Shown one piece after another: positions 26,113 to 33,961 of a DNA stretch of 64,000 nucleotides; the first letter of the stretch is position 1, and every line of letters begins with the position of its first letter. Under the pieces are notes generated by a model that was not told the DNA's origin, did no database searches, and worked only from the letters and a program-made list of their open reading frames with translations. The position numbers and the translations under genes are program-made. This DNA is from Clostridia bacterium (GTDB lineage Bacteria > Bacillota > Clostridia > Christensenellales > CAG-138), in assembly GCA_016292635.1 (NCBI GenBank), contig JAEDIC010000010.1, positions 1-64,000 of the forward strand. Reading direction: 5' to 3'.

Positions 26113-26457
26113 ATGGCAGAGCGCAATGAAATGGATTACTGCGATCTTGATCCTACAAAACTGTGCGATAACTGCTGCCGCTGCATTGAAAGCGGCAATG
26201 AATACGAGGAATTTCAGATAGAGCTTACAGATACCGTATCCACACTGGACGAGCTTGCAGAGCTGCCTTTTGATTTTGACTTTGGCGACGAGGAGGGAGA
26301 CGAGTATTCCTTTGACCCTGCAAACGTTGCTCCGCTGGAGATAGATCCCGTCCTTATGGCGGAATGGGAAAAAAAGCTGCGTATCTACGAAATTGAGGAG
26401 GCTCAGCAGCAAGTGCGAAACCTCCGTGGAATACGCAAAAAGCGCGGGAAAGACTAA
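26113..26457 (+). CDS. LexA-box-controlled acidic protein of unknown function
   Basis: This 114-aa protein is preceded by GGGAGGGAA. The N-terminal third carries a cysteine cluster (YCDLDPTKLCDNCCRCIE), which looks like a metal-binding site. The middle is strongly acidic (Asp/Glu-rich, 60-85), and the C-terminal helix is basic at its end. I do not recognise a family. It is divergent from lexA across a shared LexA box and overlaps convergent xerC-like by four bases. SOS induction is therefore likely, and its role in the DNA-damage response is an open question. The reading frame extends further upstream to 25993, but the ribosome site and the promoter position favour 26113. Confidence 0.8.
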   Translation: MAERNEMDYCDLDPTKLCDNCCRCIESGNEYEEFQIELTDTVSTLDELAELPFDFDFGDEEGDEYSFDPANVAPLEIDPVLMAEWEKKLRIYEIEEAQQQVRNLRGIRKKRGKD

Positions 26458-27500
26458 TCTTCTCTAAGCTTTATCACCTTTGCCGCAAGGCGGCGCCTGT
26501 CCTCGGAAACTGCGGCGTAATGTTTGCGGGTGGTGTTAACATCCTTGTGTCCCAATACGTCCGCAACCAGATAAATATCCCCGGTCTCACGATAAAGGTT
26601 GGTGCCGTAGGTGCTCCTTAGCTTGTGGGGGGATATTCTTTTTTGCGGAGTGACTATTTGGGCGTATTTTTCAACAAGGTTTTCTACAGAGCGTACTGTG
26701 ATGCGCTTATTCTGCAGGGATAGAAACAGGGCTTCCTCGTGGCCCTCAGCGGCATTCATCTGCTCACGCTCCAGCATATAATTGAGCAGTGCGGCTCTGG
26801 CTTCCTCGCCGAATACCAGTATATCCTGGTTTCCGCCCTTTCTGATTATGGAAAACTCATTTTCCGAAAAGTTTATGTCGTCCATATTTATGCCCACAAG
26901 CTCGCTTATGCGGATACCGGTGCCGAGAAAGAGGGTAAGAATTGCCAAATCACGGGCCTGTGTGCGGGCGTGATATTTTTTTTGCCTTTCCGTAAGCCCG
27001 TCGCCGGACTGTACAGTGTCAAGAAGATTGGCCACCTCATTTGGTTCAAGACGAACTATGGCCTTATCCCGTATGGTTGGCTGATTTACAAGGGAAGGGG
27101 CATTGGTGGTAAGCTTTTCCTTGCGGCAGAAATACTTGTAAAAAGCCCGCAGGGTGGATAGCTTTCTTGCCTTGGCTCGTTCGCCGTTAATGTATTCCTT
27201 ATTTTCTTCATCGGTATAATAGGAAATATAGCTGAGAAAGTCTTCCACGGTGGAGGTGGTAACACGGTCCAGATCCCCGAGAGAGAGCGTAGAAACGGTT
27301 TTGTCAGCAAACTCGGGCTGCATTACCAAAAAACGGAAAAACACTCTCAGGTCAAATGCGTAGGCGTAGCGGGTACGCACCATTGTGTCGTTTTGTATGC
27401 CCCTGAAGAATTCCTGGCAGAAGGGTGGAAGTTCCGTTAAAAGCGCCCTCAGCATGGAGGTATATTTTTTGTATTCGCTTCCTGCATAGTTTTCTGACAT
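26454..27500 (-). CDS. Tyrosine recombinase (XerC/XerD family)
   Basis: This 348-aa integrase-like recombinase has an N-terminal SAM-like DNA-binding domain (about 15-130). The catalytic domain carries Arg in GTGIRISELVG, His-x-x-Arg in SPHKLRSTYG, His in LGHKDVNTTRKHY and the Tyr nucleophile in that last segment, so the active site is complete. ATG 27500 has GGAGG five bases upstream, and a longer frame upstream lacks such a site. It resembles chromosomal XerC/D more than phage integrases. No phage or element genes surround it. Its promoter is overlapped by a large palindrome (27629-27664), suggesting an operator or a recombinase site. Confidence 0.85.
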   Translation of the reverse strand: MSENYAGSEYKKYTSMLRALLTELPPFCQEFFRGIQNDTMVRTRYAYAFDLRVFFRFLVMQPEFADKTVSTLSLGDLDRVTTSTVEDFLSYISYYTDEENKEYINGERAKARKLSTLRAFYKYFCRKEKLTTNAPSLVNQPTIRDKAIVRLEPNEVANLLDTVQSGDGLTERQKKYHARTQARDLAILTLFLGTGIRISELVGINMDDINFSENEFSIIRKGGNQDILVFGEEARAALLNYMLEREQMNAAEGHEEALFLSLQNKRITVRSVENLVEKYAQIVTPQKRISPHKLRSTYGTNLYRETGDIYLVADVLGHKDVNTTRKHYAAVSEDRRRLAAKVIKLRED

Positions 27501-27618
27501 TTTTGCCTCCGATATTATGATTATTTTATAAGATTTACGCTGCGAAGCTTTTTGCGGATTGCCGGCAACTGATGATTTAATTTTGCTCATCCGGTGGGGC
27601 TGTTTTTTCCATGCATAT

Positions 27619-27648
27619 ATTATACACCAAACTATTCGTTAAACACAA
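27619..27648 (-). promoter_or_regulatory. Promoter of the recombinase gene
   Basis: On the minus strand TTGTGT (27648-27643), an 18-bp spacer and TATAAT (27624-27619). The -35 lies at the centre of the 36-bp palindrome. Confidence 0.6.
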
Positions 27649-27664
27649 GTTTAACGAATAGTTT
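27629..27664. repeat. Perfect 16-bp inverted repeat (36-bp palindrome)
   Basis: AAACTATTCGTTAAAC (27629-27644) and its exact complement (27649-27664) are separated by ACAA. It overlaps the recombinase promoter. No T-tract directly adjoins it on either strand, so an operator or a recombination site fits better than a terminator. Confidence 0.85.
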
Positions 27665-27689
27665 ATGGCAATTTTTTTGAAATACGGCG

Positions 27690-27871
27690 AAAAGGCATCT
27701 GTAAGGGTATTTTTAAGCTCAAATATGCCTTTTGGGTACTTTCCATAAAAAATTGTTTGCTCACAGCGATTTCTTTAATGAACCGTCCATCATTAAAAGT
27801 TTCTTTGCGGGCTCTCAGCGAAAGCTGCGGAAAATGCCGTTTAGCTTACTATGATACGTTCATGAGCAAAC
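27690..27871 (+). ncRNA. Candidate structured RNA or small palindromic element
   Basis: A 580-base gap between the recombinase and the aminotransferase holds nested inverted repeats. AAAAGGCAT (27690-27698) pairs with ATGCCTTTT (27725-27733). GTTTGCTCA (27755-27763) pairs with TGAGCAAAC (27863-27871). Inside the second pair are three hairpins: TTTAATGA/TCATTAAA (27774-27797), CAGC-GAAA-GCTG (27816-27827) and CGG/CCG (27828-27839). The GAAA tetraloop is on the plus strand, which favours transcription in that direction. It matches no RNA class I can name. A 60-codon plus frame across it has no ribosome site and is unlikely to be a gene. The remainder up to 28028 shows nothing clear. Confidence 0.35.
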
Positions 27872-28028
27872 GGGCTGTCAATTTATATAAAGCAAAAGAA
27901 TATGCTTGTATGATTTCCGCGATGACGCCCTGGCAATAATTATTGGGCAGTATATTTATTTTCCCTCTCACCCATCTCTTTATATATGTTAAATATTTAT
28001 CAATACTATCCCTTTGTTTTTAATCAGA

Positions 28029-28062
28029 AAATAAAAACGGCGAAGACTGTATGCTCCGCCGT
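28029..28062 (-). terminator. Terminator of the aminotransferase gene
   Basis: On the minus strand ACGGCGGAG pairs with CTTCGCCGT (28062 to 28037) and is followed by TTTTTATTTT. Confidence 0.85.
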
Positions 28063-28083
28063 AAAGGTAAAATATCGTGTAGT

Positions 28084-29355
28084 TTATTTGTTCAGCAGCT
28101 TTTCCGCCGCAGCCAGCTTGACGCAGGCGCAGAATACTGCCATGGCCTCTCCCAGCTCCTCCAGCGGCGGATAACTGGGCGCAATCCTCAGGTTTGAATC
28201 CTCGGGGTCTTTGCCATAAGGATATGTTGCGCCAGCGCCGGTCATCACCACGCCTGCCTCGGCGGCAAGTTCGTTGATGCGCTTAGCGCAGCCAGGCATG
28301 GCAAAGAAGCTTACAAAGTATCCGCCTAAAGGCTTGTGCCAATGGCCTATGCCGAGGGGCGCGATCTCACGGCTGAGCCACTCCTCCACCAGCTCAAACT
28401 TGGGCCTCATTAAAGCGGCGTGTTTCTTCATATGGGCGATAGTATGCTCTTTATCCTTAAGGTAAAGCACATGGCGCAGCTGATTCAGCTTGTCAAAGCC
28501 TATGGTCTGGATGGACATGAGCTTTTTCATATAGTCCATATTGTCCTTGCTGGCGGCAAAGCATGCTATCCCCCCGCCGGGATATGTTACCTTGGAGGTT
28601 GATGCAAATTCAAACACCATATCAGGCCTTCCCGCCTCCCGGCAAAGGGTCAGAATATCCCGAAATGGCAAAAACTCTCCTTCAAACTCGTGAACGCAAT
28701 AGGCGTTGTCCCACATTATAACGAAATCCGGCGCAGCGGGCTTGAGAGCCGCCATGCGGTCGATAACGCTATCGCTGTAAATTATGCCATCGGGGTTGGA
28801 AAACTTGGGTACGCACCATATGCCTTTAACGTCGGGGTCCTTAACAAGCTCCTCCACCAGATCCATATTGGGGCCGTCAGAAGTCATGGGAACGGTTATC
28901 AGTTCCATGCCGAAAGATTGGCAAATTTTGAAATGCCTGTCATAACCCGGCGCGGGACAAAGCCACTTTACCCTATCCAGCTTGCACCAGGGCTCGGGAG
29001 ATCGCAGCAGGCCGTGGGTGTAGGCTTTGGAGATAGTGTCATACATAAGACTGAGGCTTGCGTTGCCGGCGGCAAATACTTCATCAAACTGTACGCCGAG
29101 AAGCTCTGCGAAATAACGCTTGCAGCAAGGCAGTCCATCAAAGCCGCCATAGTTGCCGGCATCTACGCCGTCGCTGATAAAATGCTCACGTATATCTATA
29201 TCGAACAAATCATCGGAAAGCACCGTTTGCTCCCTTGCAGGCTTGCCCCTGGACATATCCAGCTTAAGGCCCTTTGCCTTGCATGATTCGTATTCTTTTA
29301 ATGCGGCTTCATAAAAGACACGCAATTCGTCCGGCATCATTTGCTGCAGCGTCAT
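28084..29355 (-). CDS. PLP-dependent aminotransferase, subgroup Ic aspartate aminotransferase type
   Basis: This 423-aa enzyme belongs to the Asp_aminotransf (PF12897-like) branch and not to the usual class I/II aspartate aminotransferases. N-terminal LDMSRGKPAREQ, the phosphate loop AAGNASLSLMYD, NPDG and the PLP-lysine motif EFASTSKVTYPGGG are visible, along with the substrate Arg near NLRIAPSYP. Members characterised elsewhere transaminate aspartate with 2-oxoglutarate. It is monocistronic here with its own terminator. The ATG has GGAGG about seven bases upstream. Confidence 0.85.
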   Translation of the reverse strand: MTLQQMMPDELRVFYEAALKEYESCKAKGLKLDMSRGKPAREQTVLSDDLFDIDIREHFISDGVDAGNYGGFDGLPCCKRYFAELLGVQFDEVFAAGNASLSLMYDTISKAYTHGLLRSPEPWCKLDRVKWLCPAPGYDRHFKICQSFGMELITVPMTSDGPNMDLVEELVKDPDVKGIWCVPKFSNPDGIIYSDSVIDRMAALKPAAPDFVIMWDNAYCVHEFEGEFLPFRDILTLCREAGRPDMVFEFASTSKVTYPGGGIACFAASKDNMDYMKKLMSIQTIGFDKLNQLRHVLYLKDKEHTIAHMKKHAALMRPKFELVEEWLSREIAPLGIGHWHKPLGGYFVSFFAMPGCAKRINELAAEAGVVMTGAGATYPYGKDPEDSNLRIAPSYPPLEELGEAMAVFCACVKLAAAEKLLNK

Positions 29356-29448
29356 TGCTTGATTTATCCTCCAAAAACTTCATGTGAACCAATTTCTACA
29401 TAGTATACAGCAGAAAAATGCAATTTGGCAATAGGTGATATTGCACTT

Positions 29449-29886
29449 TTAGTTTATGTTTTTGATGGCTTCGCGGGCAAGGGCATCGCATCGGTTGTTG
29501 TATTGATTGTCGCTATGACCTTTTACCTTGTGCCATGTAATATCGTGAACCTTTGTATGTGCTATCAGTAGCAGCCATAGATCCTTGTTTTCAACGTTTT
29601 TTTTTGTGCTGGTCTTCCAGCCGTTGCGCTGCCAGTTTGCTATCCAGCCCTCTGTAAAGGCTCTGCACAGGTAAGCGCTGTCGGTATATAAATCCACTTC
29701 ACAGGATTCTTTAAGGGCGCTCAGGCCCTGTATGGCTGCCATAAGCTCCATCCTGTTATTGGTGGTCATAGCCTCTCCGCCGGAAAGCTCTTTTTTATGC
29801 TCGTTAAACATAAGTATGGCCCCCCATCCTCCGGGACCGGGGTTCCCGCTGCACGCACCGTCAGTATATAATGTTACTCTTTTCAA
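29449..29886 (-). CDS. rnhA: Ribonuclease HI
   Basis: This 145-aa enzyme degrades RNA in RNA-DNA hybrids. The catalytic acids are all in place: Asp in LYTDGACSGNPG, Glu in NNRMELMAA, Asp in LYTDSAYL, and Asp in NNRCDALARE, with the His of KVKGHSDN. Length and basic handle (WQRNGWKTSTKK) are of the E. coli RnhA type. It has a GGGAGGA-like site at 29890-29896 and is divergent from tRNA-Trp. Confidence 0.95.
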   Translation of the reverse strand: MKRVTLYTDGACSGNPGPGGWGAILMFNEHKKELSGGEAMTTNNRMELMAAIQGLSALKESCEVDLYTDSAYLCRAFTEGWIANWQRNGWKTSTKKNVENKDLWLLLIAHTKVHDITWHKVKGHSDNQYNNRCDALAREAIKNIN

Positions 29887-29938
29887 GTGCTCCTCCCTGA
29901 ATACGCTTAATAATATGCTTAATATACAAATTATAAAG

Positions 29939-29968
29939 TTGACACAGGCACCATATGGATGCTATAAT
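29939..29968 (+). promoter_or_regulatory. Promoter of tRNA-Trp
   Basis: Consensus TTGACA (29939-29944), an 18-bp spacer and consensus TATAAT (29963-29968). The tRNA begins 19 bases later. Confidence 0.85.
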
Positions 29969-29986
29969 CATCAAGGTCACCAACTT

Positions 29987-30060
29987 AGGGGCATGGTGTA
30001 ATGGTAACACGTGGGTCTCCAAAACCTTTGTTGAGGGTTCGAGTCCTTCTGCCCCTGCCA
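29987..30060 (+). tRNA. tRNA-Trp (CCA)
   Basis: A complete tRNA with acceptor stem AGGGGCA/TGCCCCT, anticodon loop TCTCCAAAA (anticodon CCA), T arm GGTTCGAGTCC and encoded GCCA end. It is a single plus-strand gene between minus-strand genes. Confidence 0.95.
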
Positions 30061-30092
30061 AATCGCCGCAATGAGAATTGCGGCGATTCTTT
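30061..30092 (+). terminator. Terminator of tRNA-Trp
   Basis: AATCGCCGCAA and TTGCGGCGATT form an 11-bp stem directly after the CCA end, followed by CTTTTTT. Confidence 0.9.
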
Positions 30093-30101
30093 TTTGTGTC
30101 A

Positions 30102-31031
30102 TCAGCAAAATTGAATTATATAGTCATGCAGGTTTTGATAAGAAATCTTCTTTAGTTCATCTTCACTGAAACCGGCCTTCTGCAAAGCTTCCAGAAGCTT
30201 TGGAACATCTCTCCAGCTTTTAAGGTCTTCCGGATAGTTTGTCATTCCGTCAAAATCAGAGCCTAGGCAGATATGGTCCGCACCCACCAGATCAACTCCG
30301 TAAGCGATATGCCTTACGATATCATCTATGCGGGCTGTTGCGGCATCGCTCAGATGGCCCGGATAGTAGTTTATGCCAACCACTCCGCCCATCTCGGCAA
30401 TGGCCTTAACGTGTTCGTTTTTAAGGCTGCGTTTCTGGTTATACACAGAGCGCATATTGGAATGAGACGCGAATATGGGCCGCTCAGACAGCGTAAGCAG
30501 CTCGTCAATGCCCGCGTCGCTCAAGTGGGACACGTCCACCGCCATGCCTAAGCGGTTCATCTCGCGGACTATTTGCCGGCCTCTGTCGGTAAGGCCCTTG
30601 TTTGCCCGACGCATTGCGGGAGAAGCAAGCTCGTTTGTAAAATTCCATGTAAGGTTCATAGCCCTTACCCCAAGCCTGTAGAACAGGCGAAGGTTGGCTG
30701 CCTCGCCATTTATGCCCTCTCCGCCTTCCACGGTGAGAACAGTGGCTATTTTATCGCTGCTGGGGGAAAAATCCTTGGTAAGTGGAGTCAATATCGGATT
30801 GGCATCCATCATGGTATGGTACGCATCCAGAAGGTCCATTGCCTGCTGCAGGCAGTTGCGTTTCATATCTCCGTCTATCCACGCAGCAAAAAACACCAGT
30901 TTTGCATTGGCTTCCTGCATATAAGGCAGGGCCACGGCCTGGCGGGGAACGGGTTTGTTTAAATCCCATCCATCATTGACCATATAATAGAGAAAATCAC
31001 AGTGGGCATCCGCAATTGGAAATCTTTGCAT
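30102..31031 (-). CDS. Membrane dipeptidase (peptidase M19)
   Basis: This 309-aa zinc dipeptidase is of the renal-dipeptidase family. Metal ligands appear as His-x-Asp in ADAHCD, Glu in TVEGGEGI, His in VDVSHLSD and His in IFASHSN, with Asp in LGSDFDG. Usual substrates are dipeptides including D-amino-acid ones. No signal peptide is present, so it acts in the cytosol. It is next to RNase Y but separated from it by a strong terminator, so it is probably its own unit, with a GGAGAAATTAT ribosome site. Confidence 0.9.
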   Translation of the reverse strand: MQRFPIADAHCDFLYYMVNDGWDLNKPVPRQAVALPYMQEANAKLVFFAAWIDGDMKRNCLQQAMDLLDAYHTMMDANPILTPLTKDFSPSSDKIATVLTVEGGEGINGEAANLRLFYRLGVRAMNLTWNFTNELASPAMRRANKGLTDRGRQIVREMNRLGMAVDVSHLSDAGIDELLTLSERPIFASHSNMRSVYNQKRSLKNEHVKAIAEMGGVVGINYYPGHLSDAATARIDDIVRHIAYGVDLVGADHICLGSDFDGMTNYPEDLKSWRDVPKLLEALQKAGFSEDELKKISYQNLHDYIIQFC

Positions 31032-31049
31032 ATAATTTCTCCTTTTTTA

Positions 31050-31084
31050 AAAGAATTAAGGATATGCGCCGCATATCCTTAATT
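31050..31084 (-). terminator. Terminator of rny
   Basis: A perfect 14-bp stem (AATTAAGGATATGC at 31054-31067 with its complement at 31071-31084) with a 3-nt loop. On the minus strand it is followed by TCTTTT. Confidence 0.85.
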
Positions 31085-31104
31085 GAGTTGAAAAAATAGA
31101 TATT

Positions 31105-32646
31105 TTACTTGGCAAATTCAACGGCGCGGGTCTCGCGAATCACGTTTACCTTGATCTGACCGGGATACTCAAGCTCGGTTTCAATACGCTTTACGATTTC
31201 CTTGGCCATGATAATTGTATCAGCGTCATTTACGTTTTCAGGCTTTACCATGATGCGGATCTCACGGCCTGCCTGTATAGCAAAGGACTTATCAACGCCT
31301 TCAAATGAGCTGGCGATCTCTTCCAGCTTTTCAAGGCGCTTAATGTAATTCTCAAGGGTTTCGCGCCTTGCGCCGGGACGGGCTGCGGATATGGCGTCAG
31401 CCGCCTGAACCAGAACAGCCTCAACGGTGCTGGGCTCAACGTCATTATGGTGGGCCATGATGGCGTTGGTGACCTGGTTGTTCTCACGGTATTTCTTGGC
31501 AAGGTCGGCACCTATCTGGGCATGCGGGCCTTCGATCTCATGATCTACACCCTTGCCGATATCGTGGAGCAGACCCGCTCGTTTCGCGAGGGCCACATTG
31601 GCGCCCAGTTCAGCGGCCATCATGCCGGCAAGATGAGCCACCTCTATGGAATGCTTAAGAACGTTCTGACCGTAGCTTGTGCGATATTTAAGACGGCCTA
31701 TGAGCTTCACAAGCTCATGATGCAGACCGTGTATGCCAACCTGGAATATGGCCTGCTCACCGGCTTCACGAATCTGGGTATCCACTTCGCGGCGGGCTTT
31801 TTCCACCATTTCCTCAATGCGGCCAGGATGGATGCGTCCATCGGTGATCAGCCTTTCAAGGGCTATGCGAGCGATTTCACGGCGAACCGGATCAAAACCT
31901 GAAAGAATGACGGCTTCGGGAGTATCGTCGATTATAAGGTCAACGCCGGTTGCGGTCTCAAGGGTGCGTATATTGCGGCCTTCACGACCGATTATGCGGC
32001 CTTTCATTTCGTCATTGGGCAGCGGTACAACGGATACGGTGGTTTCAGCCACATGATCCGCGGCGCAGCGCTGAACGGCGAGGGAAATAATGTTGCGGGC
32101 ACGCTTATCTGCTTCTTCCTTGGTTTTTGCCTCTATGTCGCGTATCATTATAGCCGCGTCATGGCGGGCATCGCGTTCAACATTGCTCAGGAGTATTTCC
32201 TTTGCCTCGTCCATAGACAAACCGGAAATGGTCTCAAGTTCCTTGAGCTGCTTGTTGTGAAGCTCTTTTATAGCGGCTTCGGTATCCTCCGCCTCTTTTA
32301 TCTTCTGGTTGAGCTGCTGTTCACGCTGTTCAACCCCATCAAGCTTTTTATCCAGAGTTTCCTCCCGCTGGAGCAGGCGGCGCTCGTTGCGCTGAAGCTC
32401 ATTGCGGCGTTCTCTTAACTCTTTTTCATTTTCGTTTTTTATGCGGTAGGCTTCCTCCTTGGCCTCCAGAACGGTCTCTTTTTTTATGGTCTCTGCCCTC
32501 TTCTGGGCGTCGCTTATCATTTTTTTAACTGCTTCTTCGGCGTTTGCTATCTTTGCTTCAGCTATGTTGCGTCTGTAAATATATCCGAAACAGCCGCCTA
32601 TCGCAAGGCATACTACGCCTATCACTATTGCCAACCATATTTGCAC
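31105..32646 (-). CDS. rny: Ribonuclease Y
   Basis: This 513-aa membrane-anchored endoribonuclease starts mRNA decay in Firmicutes. It has an N-terminal TM helix (residues 3-22), a long coiled coil (about 30-180), and a KH domain with GRIIGREGRNIR (about 215). The HD domain has the catalytic HDIGK (about 360) and the AHHND stretch. The start is GTG at 32646. GGAGG is 12 bases upstream, longer than usual, but the TM helix begins at once. The family interacts with YlbF/YmcA/YaaT proteins, of which one is encoded at 17.9 kb. Confidence 0.97.
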   Translation of the reverse strand: MQIWLAIVIGVVCLAIGGCFGYIYRRNIAEAKIANAEEAVKKMISDAQKRAETIKKETVLEAKEEAYRIKNENEKELRERRNELQRNERRLLQREETLDKKLDGVEQREQQLNQKIKEAEDTEAAIKELHNKQLKELETISGLSMDEAKEILLSNVERDARHDAAIMIRDIEAKTKEEADKRARNIISLAVQRCAADHVAETTVSVVPLPNDEMKGRIIGREGRNIRTLETATGVDLIIDDTPEAVILSGFDPVRREIARIALERLITDGRIHPGRIEEMVEKARREVDTQIREAGEQAIFQVGIHGLHHELVKLIGRLKYRTSYGQNVLKHSIEVAHLAGMMAAELGANVALAKRAGLLHDIGKGVDHEIEGPHAQIGADLAKKYRENNQVTNAIMAHHNDVEPSTVEAVLVQAADAISAARPGARRETLENYIKRLEKLEEIASSFEGVDKSFAIQAGREIRIMVKPENVNDADTIIMAKEIVKRIETELEYPGQIKVNVIRETRAVEFAK

Positions 32647-32772
32647 GATATACGTTAACCTCCAAATTAATATATATAAATGTATCCGAGTGTAAAATAC
32701 TCAGCATGCATGGACAAATATTTCAATAGACGAATCTACGAAATTACATACCGATATAATACTTCAAAATTG

Positions 32773-32802
32773 ATTATAACCCCATAATAAAATAAAAGTC
32801 AA
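32773..32802 (-). promoter_or_regulatory. rny: Promoter of rny
   Basis: On the minus strand TTGACT (32802-32797), an 18-bp spacer and TATAAT (32778-32773). The -35 lies within the recA terminator stem. The leader would be about 120 bases and holds no other signal that I see. Confidence 0.65.
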
Positions 32803-32828
32803 GGACGCATATGCAAAGCGTCCCTGAC
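32792..32828 (-). terminator. recA: Terminator of recA
   Basis: On the minus strand GTCAGGGACGC (32828-32818) pairs with GCGTCCTTGAC (32808-32798) with one G-U pair, followed by TTTTATTTTATT. Confidence 0.85.
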
Positions 32829-32866
32829 TTACAAAATTTTTACTTAATATTGATATTTATGCGAGA

Positions 32867-33898
32867 TTATTCATCCGTTTCGTCATCGGATACCGCATCC
32901 GCCTTGGGTGCAAGGGCTGACAGTTTTTCCCTTACTTTCGCCTCAATTTCGGCGCAAAGCTCCTTGTTGTCCTTAAGGAACAGGCGGGCATTATCACGAC
33001 CCTGTGCCATGCGCATATCGTTATAAGAATACCATGCGCCGGTCTTGGCGATGATCTTATGCTCAACCGCCATATCCAGCACAGAACTTTCGCGGGAGAT
33101 ACCTTCGCCGTAAATAATATCGAACTCGGCAGTCTTAAAGGGCGGCGCCACCTTGTTCTTTACGACTTTTATGCGGGTACGGCTGCCTACGAAATCCGCA
33201 CCGTTTTTGATGGAATCCAGCTTGCGCACATCCATGCGGATGGAGGCATAAAACTTCAGTGCCTTGCCGCCGGTGGTGGTTTCGGGATTGCCGAACATTA
33301 CGCCGACCTTTTCGCGGAGCTGGTTTATGAAAATAACTATGGTATTGGATTTGCTTATTACGCCGGTGAGCTTTCTCAGCGCCTGTGACATAAGGCGTGC
33401 CTGCAGGCCCACGTGGGAATCGCCCATATCGCCTTCAAGCTCGGCCTTTGGCACCAGAGCCGCCACGGAGTCGATTACAACTATATCCATAGCGCCGCTG
33501 CGGCAGAGGGCCTCGGCTATTTCAAGGGCCTGTTCACCGGTATCCGGCTGGGATATATACAGCTCGTCAACGTCAACTCCAAGATTTTCCGCATATACGG
33601 GATCCAGTGCGTGCTCCGCGTCGATAAACGCAGCGGTGCCGCCCAGCTTTTGTGCCTCTGCTATGGCGTGAAGGGCTATTGTGGTCTTACCTGAAGATTC
33701 CGGGCCGTATATCTCTATTATTCGGCCTCTGGGAATACCGCCAACGCCCAAAGCATAATCCAGCTCAAGGCAGCCGGAAGGTATGGTGGATATGCTAATC
33801 TTGGCAGCGGCATCCCCCAGCTTCATTACTGCACCCTTACCAAACTGCTTTTCTATTTGGGAAAGGGCCATCTCCAACGCTTTTTGCTTTTCCATCAT
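32867..33898 (-). CDS. recA: Recombinase RecA
   Basis: This strand-exchange protein and SOS co-protease is 343 aa from ATG 33898. Walker A is GPESSGKTT and Walker B region is VVIDSVAAL. The loop-2 region GVMFGNPETTTGGKALKFYAS and an acidic C-terminal tail (DDETDE) are typical. The reading frame extends to a TTG at 33925, but a -10 element ends only about eight bases before it. The ATG pair at 33898/33895 follows AAAGGCGG and is the better start. It lies behind cinA as in Bacillus. No LexA box of the GAAC-N4-GTTC type was seen in its upstream region. Confidence 0.97.
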   Translation of the reverse strand: MMEKQKALEMALSQIEKQFGKGAVMKLGDAAAKISISTIPSGCLELDYALGVGGIPRGRIIEIYGPESSGKTTIALHAIAEAQKLGGTAAFIDAEHALDPVYAENLGVDVDELYISQPDTGEQALEIAEALCRSGAMDIVVIDSVAALVPKAELEGDMGDSHVGLQARLMSQALRKLTGVISKSNTIVIFINQLREKVGVMFGNPETTTGGKALKFYASIRMDVRKLDSIKNGADFVGSRTRIKVVKNKVAPPFKTAEFDIIYGEGISRESSVLDMAVEHKIIAKTGAWYSYNDMRMAQGRDNARLFLKDNKELCAEIEAKVREKLSALAPKADAVSDDETDE

Positions 33899-33932
33899 AC
33901 TTTTTACCGCCTTTGTGTTTCTCAATAAGATT

Positions 33933-33961
33933 ATTATATCATGTACTTATCTGGTTTGTAC
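33933..33961 (-). promoter_or_regulatory. recA: Candidate recA promoter
   Basis: On the minus strand TATAAT (33938-33933) has a weak GTACAA 17 bp upstream (33961-33956). It lies at the very end of cinA. Confidence 0.45.

Noticed and set aside
27629..27664. dif site for XerC/XerD
   Set aside because: The repeat arms do not resemble the 28-bp dif layout, and the element is a fully symmetric 16-4-16 palindrome.
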